Below are positions 52,305-59,390 of a stretch of 64,000 nucleotides of DNA, piece by piece. The position numbers and the translations under genes are program-made. Source of the stretch: Oerskovia turbata (GTDB lineage Bacteria > Actinomycetota > Actinomycetes > Actinomycetales > Cellulomonadaceae); assembly GCF_000718325.1 (NCBI RefSeq), contig NZ_JOFV01000009.1:90446-154445 (forward strand), written 5' to 3'. Within the stretch, counting starts at the first letter, position 1, and each line of letters starts with the position of its first letter. The notes beneath the pieces were generated by a model. That model saw nothing but the letters and a program-made list of their open reading frames with translations. It did no database searches and was not told the origin of the DNA.

Positions 52305-53492
52305 TCAGCCCACCTCGGCGAACGCCGCCGCGAACCGCGGCAGGCTCGCCTCGAGCGTCTCCACGCTCGCCGTGAGCGAGATGCGGAACCGGCCCGGGGT
52401 CTCGAAGTACTTCCCGCCGAGGACCAGGACGTCGTGGTCGGCGAGGAGGGCCTCGAAGGCGCGGTCGTCGGGGTCGGGGGAGCGGGGGAAGAGGTAGAAC
52501 GTGCCCTCGGGGCGGTGCAGGTCGTAGCCGATGTCGCGCAGGCCGGCCACCATGAGGTCGCGCTTGCGCTGGTAGAGCATGACGTCGAACGGGATGCGCT
52601 CCAGGAGCGGCAGCGCGTGCTGGAGGACGGCGTTGGGGAACGCGTACCCGATCGCGATCTGGAGCGCCTCGATCGCGGGCCGCAGGTCCTCGCGCCCCGG
52701 CAGGGTCGGCGGGACCGCGAGGTACCCGATGCGCTGGCCGGGCGCGAGCAGCGTCTTGCCGTAGCTGTAGGCCAGCAGGGTCCACGGGTAGACCTCGGCG
52801 GGGCTGTGGAACTCCGTGCCGTCGTAGACGATCCGGTGGTACGGCTCGTCGGACACCACGAAGACGCGGCGCCCGTTCCGCGCCGACGCCTCGTCGAGCA
52901 ACGTCGCCAGACGGCGCAGATCACCCACGGGGTAGACGCGTCCGGTCGGGTTGTTGGGCGTGTTGACGAGCACGACCCGGGTGCGCGGCGTGATCGCGTC
53001 GGCGATCGCGTCGAGGTCCAGGTCGAACGTCTCAGGGGAGACCGGCACCTTGACCGGGACGAGCCCGGCCTCGCGCACGATCACCTCGTACGCGAACCAG
53101 GGCGGCACGCTGTAGACGACCTCGTCGCCCGGGTCGCACACCAGCTTGAGCGCGAGGGCCAGGGCGGTGAAGCCGCCCGTGGTGAGGTGGACGTCGTCGG
53201 GCTCGAAGGGCAGGTCCACCACGTCCCGCAGCGACTCGGCGGCCGCGGCCCGCGCGGCGGGCTCGCTGACCTTGTACCCGAACCAGTGCTCGTCGCGCGG
53301 GACGGCGCTCGCGCGCAGCGCCTCGACGTACTCGGCCGGGGCCGGGTCGTGCGGGTTGCCGAACGTGAGGTCCAGGACCCCGGGGCGGGCCCGGCGCTCG
53401 GGGTACTCGTGCGCGAAGAACCCCAGCAGGACGTCGAACGGCGTGGACCGCGCGAGGTCGCGCACGCGTCGGGAGATCGTCTCGTCGGCCAT
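52305..53492 (-). CDS. PLP-dependent aminotransferase, class I/II
   Basis: A 395-residue fold-type I enzyme. The substrate/cofactor region shows NTPNNPTG (aminotransferase motif), VSDEPYHRIVYDG (Asp for the pyridine nitrogen) and SYGKTLLAPGQRIGY (Schiff-base lysine), and the carboxylate arginine is in GRFRISLTAS. It resembles aspartate/aromatic aminotransferases and the AspC/MalY-like group. GAGGAG lies 6 bases before the ATG. The amino-acid substrate is not predictable. Confidence 0.9.
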   Translation of the reverse strand: MADETISRRVRDLARSTPFDVLLGFFAHEYPERRARPGVLDLTFGNPHDPAPAEYVEALRASAVPRDEHWFGYKVSEPAARAAAAESLRDVVDLPFEPDDVHLTTGGFTALALALKLVCDPGDEVVYSVPPWFAYEVIVREAGLVPVKVPVSPETFDLDLDAIADAITPRTRVVLVNTPNNPTGRVYPVGDLRRLATLLDEASARNGRRVFVVSDEPYHRIVYDGTEFHSPAEVYPWTLLAYSYGKTLLAPGQRIGYLAVPPTLPGREDLRPAIEALQIAIGYAFPNAVLQHALPLLERIPFDVMLYQRKRDLMVAGLRDIGYDLHRPEGTFYLFPRSPDPDDRAFEALLADHDVLVLGGKYFETPGRFRISLTASVETLEASLPRFAAAFAEVG

Positions 53493-53583
53493 GGGAGCTC
53501 CTCGCTCGGGCGACGGTGGGGTGGAGGGCGGGCTAGCGCGGAACAGGCGTCTCCACGCTAGCACCGGGCCTACGGACCGGTCG

Positions 53584-54867
53584 TCAGGGCGTCCCGGGAT
53601 CGCGTGCGGCACTGGTCCGAGCCCGGTCGAGCAGGTAGTCCTGCTCGACCGCGTTCTGCGTACGGGCCGCAGCGGACCGGAAGGCGACCGCTGCCTCGCC
53701 GTGGCGCCCCAGGTCGTCGAGCAGGTGTGCGCGCACCGCGGGCTCACGCGGGCCGGCGAGAGGGTCGCCCGCGAGCGCGTGCTCGCGGTCGAGCGCATCG
53801 AGGAGGTCGAGGCCCCGCCGGGGGCCGAACGCCCGCGCGACCGCCACGACGCGCGCCAGGCGGACCGGGCCTGTCGGCGCGAGGCGTTCGAGCCAGAGGT
53901 AGAGCGCGGCGATCTGCGGCCAGTCGGTGTCGGCGTCGCTCGTCGCCGTCGCGTGGACGGCGGCGATCGCGGCCTGCACCTGGTACGGCCCGACGGTACG
54001 CAACGGCCAGACGGCGTCGATGATCGCGCGGCCCTCCTCGATCATCTCGTGGTCCCAACGCGACCGGTCCTGGTGCTCGAGGGGCACCAGGTGGTCCTGG
54101 TCGTCGGTTCGCGCGTCGCGGCGGGCCTCGGTGAGCAGCATGAGGGCGAGGAGCCCGGCGACCTCGGGGTCGCGAGGGCTGTGTGCTCGGGCGAGCCGGG
54201 CGAGCCGGACGGCTTCGCGCGCGAGGTCGACCCGGCCGAGCCGCGTCCCCGAGGTCGCCGTGTAGCCCTCGTTGAACACGAGGTACAGCACCCGCAGCAC
54301 CGACGCGAGGCGTGCGTCGCGGTCGGCCGAGGTCGTGGGGACGAAGCGGGTCCCTTCCTGGCGGAGCTGCTGCTTCGCCCGGCTGATCCGTGTCCCCATG
54401 GTCGCCTCGCTCACGCCGTAGGCATGGGCGATCTCCGCGGTCGTGAGGCCGCCCACGGCGCGCAGGGTCAGGGCGACCTGAGAGGTCGGGCTGAGGGACG
54501 GGTGGGCGCACAGGAGCAGCAGGGTGAGGCTGTCGTCGTCGTCGACCACCTCGCGGCCCGACGCGTGCTCCGCGAGCACGGCCGCCCCGACCGTCCGCTC
54601 GCGGCGGTGGCGCGACTGCTCTGAGCGCAGGAGGTCGATCATCCGACGGTAGGCGACGCGCACGAGCCACGACCGCGGCTCGACCGGCACGCCCTCGACG
54701 GGCCACCGGGTGCTCGCGACGAGCAGCGCCTCCTGGACGGCGTCCTCGGCGACGTCGAACCGGCTGAACCGGCGCACGAGCGCGCCGAGGACCTGCGGCG
54801 CCTCCGTGCGCAGCAGGTCCTCGACGCTCGGGCCCGGGGGAGGGGCGGACCCCGGTGCGGACGTCAT
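53584..54867 (-). CDS. ECF42-type sigma factor with C-terminal TPR-like extension
   Basis: A 427-residue sigma factor. Region 2 (VAEDAVQEALLVASTRWP) and region 4 (LRAVGGLTTAEIAHAYGVSEATMGTRISRAKQQLR) are followed by a long helical DUF6596-type extension (about 190-427) containing LYLVFNEGYTAT. This is the ECF42 group, whose genes typically pair with DGPF/YCII genes rather than anti-sigma factors. The start lies 1 base after the stop of the YCII gene, so they are coupled. Control may run through the extension itself. Confidence 0.92.
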   Translation of the reverse strand: MTSAPGSAPPPGPSVEDLLRTEAPQVLGALVRRFSRFDVAEDAVQEALLVASTRWPVEGVPVEPRSWLVRVAYRRMIDLLRSEQSRHRRERTVGAAVLAEHASGREVVDDDDSLTLLLLCAHPSLSPTSQVALTLRAVGGLTTAEIAHAYGVSEATMGTRISRAKQQLRQEGTRFVPTTSADRDARLASVLRVLYLVFNEGYTATSGTRLGRVDLAREAVRLARLARAHSPRDPEVAGLLALMLLTEARRDARTDDQDHLVPLEHQDRSRWDHEMIEEGRAIIDAVWPLRTVGPYQVQAAIAAVHATATSDADTDWPQIAALYLWLERLAPTGPVRLARVVAVARAFGPRRGLDLLDALDREHALAGDPLAGPREPAVRAHLLDDLGRHGEAAVAFRSAAARTQNAVEQDYLLDRARTSAARDPGTP

Positions 54868-54868
54868 G

Positions 54869-55240
54869 TCAGGCCGCGAAGTCGTCGCCCATGATCGGGC
54901 GGATCTCCATGGGCTCGCCCAGGACCTCGACCATGCGGCTGACGATCGCGACGGCCCGCTCGTGGCTCGCGCAGTCGATGATCGCGAAGCTCGCGAGGAC
55001 CTCCTTGAGCTCGGCGAAGGGTCCGTCGGTCGCGACGACGCCGGAGTCGGTCCGGCGCACCGTCGTGCTCACCGCCGGGTGGCCCAGGCCCTCGCTCGAC
55101 ACGAACTCTCCGGTGCGGCGCAGCTCCGCCTCGAACTCCTGGTAGGCGGCGAAGGCCGCGAGCGCGTCGTCGGTCGGCGTGTCGGCGGTGCCGGCGTCCC
55201 ACGCGGCGGTCGGGGTGTATCCGAGCAACAGGTACTTCAT
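54869..55240 (-). CDS. YCII/DGPF domain protein
   Basis: A 123-residue small protein of the YCII fold, with the defining motif DGPF at 72-75 (ATDGPFAELKE) and a ferredoxin-like beta-alpha pattern starting MKYLLLGYTP. Genes of this kind are targets and partners of ECF42 sigma factors, as here. Their chemistry is unknown; the conserved Asp and His (HP at 54-55) suggest an enzymatic role. It precedes the sigma gene in one operon. Confidence 0.9.
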   Translation of the reverse strand: MKYLLLGYTPTAAWDAGTADTPTDDALAAFAAYQEFEAELRRTGEFVSSEGLGHPAVSTTVRRTDSGVVATDGPFAELKEVLASFAIIDCASHERAVAIVSRMVEVLGEPMEIRPIMGDDFAA

Positions 55241-55284
55241 GTGGTTCTCCCTCGAACGGGCTGGCCGGGTCCGTGACCAGACTC

Positions 55285-55959
55285 TCAGGCGGTGAGGAGG
55301 GTCCGCAGCCGCTGGGCGAGCACCGTGGTCCAGGTGAAGGCGACGAGGCCGTTGACGGCGACCTGGAGGCTCGCGGTCTCGGGCGACACGGGCAGGAGCA
55401 GGGCGAGGCCGACGACACCGTGACCGACCGCGGCCAGGACCCGGCGGGCACGCGCTGCTCGCACGGCCAGGACGACGGCTGCCACGGCGAGCGCGGTGAA
55501 GGCGACGGCGGCGACCACCGAGTGGGCGATGCCGTGCCACGACATCGACGCTGCAGGTCCGTCCGGCGTGCCGACGGGGAAGCCGTTCTCGGGGTCCATG
55601 ACGAAGACGCCCGCGAGCACGAAGCCGACCCCTGCGATCCCCAGCAGGACGGGGACGGCGCGCCGCCCGGCTCCTTCCCGGACGATCCGTCGGTGGGCCA
55701 CCGCCAGGGCGAGGAGGCCGAGGCCGGTCAGGGCGAAGGTGAGGATCTGGATCCAGCCGAGGTCTCCCGTGGAGAGCTGGCTGAGGGGGTGGACGCGCAG
55801 GTCGAACCCCTCGCGGGCGACGGACTGCACGCCGGCGGAGACGACGAAGAACGGACCGGCGAGGGTCGCCGCGGTCAGCAGCGAGCGAGTGCGCGGGTGG
55901 CGGTCGGACGGCGGGGTCGATCCGGTGGGTGGCGTGGTCGGCCGGGTCTGGCTGGTCAT
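55285..55959 (-). CDS. DUF998 family membrane protein
   Basis: A 224-residue membrane protein with six predicted helices. The DUF998 pattern includes HPLSQLSTGDLGWIQILTFALTGLGLL and a conserved GIAHSVVAAVAF segment. An unfolded Thr/Pro-rich N-terminus precedes the first helix. It lies 44 bases upstream of the YCII gene on the same strand and may be transcribed with it. The function of the family is unknown. Confidence 0.82.
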   Translation of the reverse strand: MTSQTRPTTPPTGSTPPSDRHPRTRSLLTAATLAGPFFVVSAGVQSVAREGFDLRVHPLSQLSTGDLGWIQILTFALTGLGLLALAVAHRRIVREGAGRRAVPVLLGIAGVGFVLAGVFVMDPENGFPVGTPDGPAASMSWHGIAHSVVAAVAFTALAVAAVVLAVRAARARRVLAAVGHGVVGLALLLPVSPETASLQVAVNGLVAFTWTTVLAQRLRTLLTA

Positions 55960-56016
55960 CGGGATCTCCTCGGGTGACGGGACGGTTCACGGCTACCTCG
56001 GGGCCACGGAGGGGAT

Positions 56017-56064
56017 CTCGACACCCCCTCGATGTGATGCACATCACATCGAGGGGGTGTCGAG
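56017..56064. repeat. 48-bp perfect palindrome containing a Crp-type core
   Basis: 23-base arms without mismatch (56017-56039 and 56042-56064, beginning CTCGACACCCCC) around a 2-base centre. The middle 16 bases, TGTGATGCACATCACA (56033-56048), match TGTGA-N6-TCACA, the Crp/GlxR consensus. It lies between divergent genes. Confidence 0.85.
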
Positions 56065-56136
56065 GGATCGCCCGTCGCGACGAGGTGTCCACGACTGCGC
56101 CGACCGGGTGCAGCGTGAGCGCGAAGGAGACCGATC

Positions 56137-56631
56137 ATGAACAGCACCCCGCACGAGGCCCGCACGGACGAGGCGGCGGCGACCGTCGACGTCGACGGCT
56201 ACGGCCTCGAGGAGCAGGCTCCGCCCAGCGCGGGCCTGCGTGCCCTCGATCGACTCGTCGGCACCTGGCGGGTGACCGGCGGTGCGGAGGGCGAGGTCAC
56301 CTACGAGTGGATGGAGGGCGGGTACTTCCTCCTCCAGCGGGTCCGGCTCGTGCAGTTCGGCCAGGAGGTCGCAGGGCTCGAGGTCATCGGCAACCTCCAC
56401 CCGTTCGGCGAGCCCGTGGGCGAGGACGTCGTCTCCCGCTTCTACGACTCCCTGGGCAACACGCTGGACTACGCGTACGAGCTCACCGGTGACCACCTGA
56501 CGATCTGGGCAGGGGCCAAGGGTGGGCCGGCCTACTTCGAGGGCCTGTTCGACGCCGACGGCGACTCGGTCGTCGGGGAGTGGGTCTACCCGGGCGGGGG
56601 CGGGTACGCCTCGACCATGACCCGTCGCTGA
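56137..56631 (+). CDS. DUF1579-like beta-barrel protein
   Basis: A 164-residue protein with an acidic leader and a lipocalin-like beta pattern: LDRLVGTWRVTGGAEGEVTYEWMEGGYFLLQRV, then FYDSLGNTLDYAYELTGDHLTIWAG. This start (LxGTWxxxG) fits DUF1579-type ligand-binding proteins. AAGGAG lies before the ATG. The palindrome with the Crp-type core precedes it, so cAMP-linked control is possible. No function is assigned. Confidence 0.7.
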   Translation: MNSTPHEARTDEAAATVDVDGYGLEEQAPPSAGLRALDRLVGTWRVTGGAEGEVTYEWMEGGYFLLQRVRLVQFGQEVAGLEVIGNLHPFGEPVGEDVVSRFYDSLGNTLDYAYELTGDHLTIWAGAKGGPAYFEGLFDADGDSVVGEWVYPGGGGYASTMTRR

Positions 56632-56650
56632 CAGGAGCTTGCCACGGTGC

Positions 56651-56707
56651 CGAGTGTGCAGTTCGGGCTGTTGATCCGCGCAGGTCGCAGCCCGAACTGC
56701 GCACTCG
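56651..56707. repeat. Dispersed hairpin, family B, copy 2
   Basis: CGAGTGTGCAGTTCGGGCTG (56651-56670) pairs with CAGCCCGAACTGCGCACTCG (56688-56707) with one wobble across a 17-base loop, 20 bases after the preceding stop. The recurring word follows at 56716-56734. Confidence 0.8.
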
Positions 56708-56927
56708 ACGATCGGCCCGACGGCGCCGCTCGCCCGGGGGCGTACCGCTCCGTCACGGGGGAGGCGCCGTGGGTGACCTCACACCGCTTCCTGACGGGCC
56801 GACACGTTAGGATTGCTCGTCTGTCCGACTTCGTAGTTGGGGCGGTCGAACGGTCTGCGGCATCTCGCGACACGTCTCGATCCGGGCTGGAAACCCCACG
56901 ATCCCCGCTGCGTCCCGAAGGTCGGTC

Positions 56928-58463
56928 ATGCCCGTCTCTCCCCCCACCATCACTGCGCCCTCGGCCCAGGTGGTCCCTCCCTCCGCCGAACCCCACGGCA
57001 CCGCTCCGGTCGCGCAGGACGCGCCGGTCGCGACCGGCCCCCGTCGCTGGTGGATCCTCGTCATCCTCGCGCTCACGCAGCTCCTCGTCGTGCTCGACGG
57101 CACGATCGTGAACATCGCCCTCCCGCAGGCCCAGGTCGAGCTCGGCCTGACCGACACCCAGCGCCAGTGGGTGGTCACGGCCTACGCGCTCGCGTTCGGA
57201 GCCCTCCTGCTCCTCGGCGGGCGCATCGCCGACTACTGGGGTCGCAAGCGCTCCTACCTGCTCGGGATGGTCGGCTTCGGGATCGCGTCGCTGCTCGCGG
57301 GGTTCGCGCGCAACGGCACCGAGCTCGTCGCGATGCGCGGACTCCAGGGTGTCTTCGCGGCCCTGCTCGCGCCCGCTGCGCTCGCGCTGCTCACGGTCTC
57401 GTTCCCGCGGGGTCGCGAGCGGAACACCGCCTTCGCGGTCTTCGGGTCGGTCGCGGGGGTCGGCGCCGCCGTCGGGCTGGTCCTGGGCGGTGCCCTGACC
57501 GAGTTCGCCGACTGGCGCTGGTGCCTGTGGGTCAACGTGCCCGTCGTGGTGGTCGCGCTGGTCGCGGGCCAGGTGCTGATCCGCGAGAGCAGGGCCGAAG
57601 GGGACAACCGGTACGACGTCCTGGGGACGATCCTCGTGGTGCTCGGCCTCGGCTCGCTCGTCTACGGCTTCACGCTCGCCGAGCACAGCTGGGCCGCGCC
57701 CGAGACGATCGCGTGCCTCGCGGCGGGCGCCGTCCTCCTGGCGCTGTTCGTGTGGGTCGAGTCGCGTGTCGCGCAGCCGCTGCTGCCTCTGCGCGTCCTG
57801 ACGGACAGGGTCCGCGCGGGCGCGTTCGCGCTGCAGGCGATCTTCGGAGCACTCATGATCGGTGCGCTCCTGTACCTCGCGCTGCACCTGCAGATCGTCA
57901 TGGGCCTCTCGCCCCTGCAGGCGGGCCTCGGCACGCTGCCCATGACGATCATGACGCTCGTCCTGGCGCCCGTGGTCACGCAGCTCCTCGCGCGGTGCGG
58001 GCCCCGGCCGCTCATGATCGGCGGGCCGCTGGTCGCCGCAGCCGCGCTCGTCCACCTGAGCCGGATCACGGTGGGCGGGTCGTACGCGGTCGAGGTCCTG
58101 CCGGCTCTCCTCGTGCTGGGCGCGGGCATGGCCCTGGTGCTGGTGCCGCTGCAGAACGTCGCGCTCTCGGGCGTCGAGCCGCACGACGCGGGCGCCGCGA
58201 GCGCGACCGTCAACGCCTCGATGCAGATCGGCGGCTCGATCGGGCTGTCCGTCTTCACGACGCTCTACGCGGGCGCGGTCGCCGGGGCAGTCGTCACGGA
58301 CGAGGCGTCGCAGCTCGCGGCGTTCGTCGACGGCTACTCGGCGGCGTTCGTCGCGACCGCGGTCACGCTGGTCGTGGGCGCCGTGCTCGCGGCCGTGCTG
58401 GTCCGCGGCCCCAAGGATCGCCTCCTGCCGCAGGGGGACCAGGTCGCGGTGCACCTGGGCTGA
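56928..58463 (+). CDS. EmrB/QacA-type MFS drug exporter (14 helices)
   Basis: A 511-residue drug:H+ antiporter-2 transporter with 14 predicted helices. Motif D1 is in LDGTIVNIALPQAQ, motif A in GGRIADYWGRKR, and motif C in VAGVGAAVGLVLGGALTE. GAAGG lies 7 bases before the ATG. The 296-base upstream region holds hairpin family B, the recurring word and no adjacent regulator gene, so control is unclear. The substrate is unknown. Confidence 0.9.
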   Translation: MPVSPPTITAPSAQVVPPSAEPHGTAPVAQDAPVATGPRRWWILVILALTQLLVVLDGTIVNIALPQAQVELGLTDTQRQWVVTAYALAFGALLLLGGRIADYWGRKRSYLLGMVGFGIASLLAGFARNGTELVAMRGLQGVFAALLAPAALALLTVSFPRGRERNTAFAVFGSVAGVGAAVGLVLGGALTEFADWRWCLWVNVPVVVVALVAGQVLIRESRAEGDNRYDVLGTILVVLGLGSLVYGFTLAEHSWAAPETIACLAAGAVLLALFVWVESRVAQPLLPLRVLTDRVRAGAFALQAIFGALMIGALLYLALHLQIVMGLSPLQAGLGTLPMTIMTLVLAPVVTQLLARCGPRPLMIGGPLVAAAALVHLSRITVGGSYAVEVLPALLVLGAGMALVLVPLQNVALSGVEPHDAGAASATVNASMQIGGSIGLSVFTTLYAGAVAGAVVTDEASQLAAFVDGYSAAFVATAVTLVVGAVLAAVLVRGPKDRLLPQGDQVAVHLG

Positions 58464-58503
58464 GCCGCGGTCCCGACGGCGTCGCTCGCCCTCGCGGACC
58501 GCG

Positions 58504-59130
58504 TCAGCCCGCGAGGAGGGCCCGGACGTCCCGCTCCGCCTGACCCGGCGACGCCGTGCGGCAGCCCTTGTCGACCCAGCCCTGGATCAGGCGCGGCTCG
58601 TCGCGCAGCAACCCCCAGCCGCGGCGGAGCAGGGTCAGCGGCGGCTTGCGCGACTCGGCCAGGTCCCGCAGGAGCCGGAACCAGAACGACACCAGCCGGG
58701 GCCTGCGCAGGCAGATCGCGTCGGCCAGGATGCCCTCGGCCCGGCAGGCCGCGACGAGCTCGGCCGCGAAGATCCCCTCCGCGATCACGAGGCGCGACCC
58801 GCTCACGTCGAGCTGTGTCGTGCCCGTGCGGCGCGACGTCGGGATGTCGTACACGGGGACGTCCGAGCGACCCGTCGTGACGAGCGCGAGCAGCGCCTCC
58901 ATGGCGCTCGCCGAGTCCCAGCTCCCGGGGGAGTCCCAGTCGACGATCCCGAAGCGCTGCGGCATCCCGGGGTGGTCCACGTCGTGGTAGAAGTCGTCCA
59001 GCTCGACGACCGGCAGGCCCAGGCGCCGGGTCAGCGACGTCTTGCCCGAGCCCGACGGACCAGTCAGCAGGACGATCCGACGGGGTGGGACACGCGTGCC
59101 CTCGGGCAGGTCGAAGAGGCCGTTCGTCAC
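58504..59130 (-). CDS. P-loop kinase, uridine kinase-like
   Basis: A 208-residue cytoplasmic kinase-like protein. The P-loop is GPSGSGKTS (24-32). The acceptor-side motif is VVELDDFYHDVDHPGMP with DWDSPGSWD, as in uridine kinase/phosphoribulokinase-like proteins. A later stretch (SGSRLVIAEGIFAAELV) carries the second conserved Glu. The phosphate acceptor is not certain. A word copy (CCCGACGGCGTCGCTCGCC, 58472-58490) lies just past its stop. Confidence 0.83.
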   Translation of the reverse strand: MTNGLFDLPEGTRVPPRRIVLLTGPSGSGKTSLTRRLGLPVVELDDFYHDVDHPGMPQRFGIVDWDSPGSWDSASAMEALLALVTTGRSDVPVYDIPTSRRTGTTQLDVSGSRLVIAEGIFAAELVAACRAEGILADAICLRRPRLVSFWFRLLRDLAESRKPPLTLLRRGWGLLRDEPRLIQGWVDKGCRTASPGQAERDVRALLAG

Positions 59131-59193
59131 CCGACCATTCTCCCAGCCCGCGGACGCACCCGGGTGCGCGGCGCCGTCGGGCCCGCGCCTCGT

Positions 59194-59233
59194 GTCAGTG
59201 CGAGCGTGAACTCGAGGTCACGCTCGCACTGAC
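59194..59233. repeat. Hairpin, family C, copy 2
   Basis: GTCAGTGCGAGCGTGA (59194-59209) and TCACGCTCGCACTGAC (59218-59233) pair perfectly around ACTCGAGG. The flanking CCTCGTGTCAG and the CTCGAGGTCACGCTCG centre match the element at 51601. It lies between divergent genes (kinase and chitinase). Confidence 0.8.
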
Positions 59234-59390
59234 AAGACACCTGGGAACCACGTGGGAGGGGCTGCGGGAACTACGTACGTACCGAACTGTGCGGGCGCCC
59301 CTGATGTGGGCGCCGCGACACGAGGCCTAGCGTGACGGCACACGATGCCGCGGCAACGGTGCCGCAGCCGTGCTGGGGAGGCGGTCGATC

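Noticed and set aside
56735..56927. Riboswitch or small gene upstream of the EmrB-type exporter
   Set aside because: No conserved aptamer pattern or plausible small coding frame with a ribosome site was found; only hairpin B and the word are clear in the gap.
59240..59330. DasR-type operator upstream of the chitinase gene
   Set aside because: No match to the 16-bp DasR palindrome. GGCGCCC-N7-GGGCGCC (59294-59314) and TACGTACGTA are present, but they are common in GC-rich DNA.
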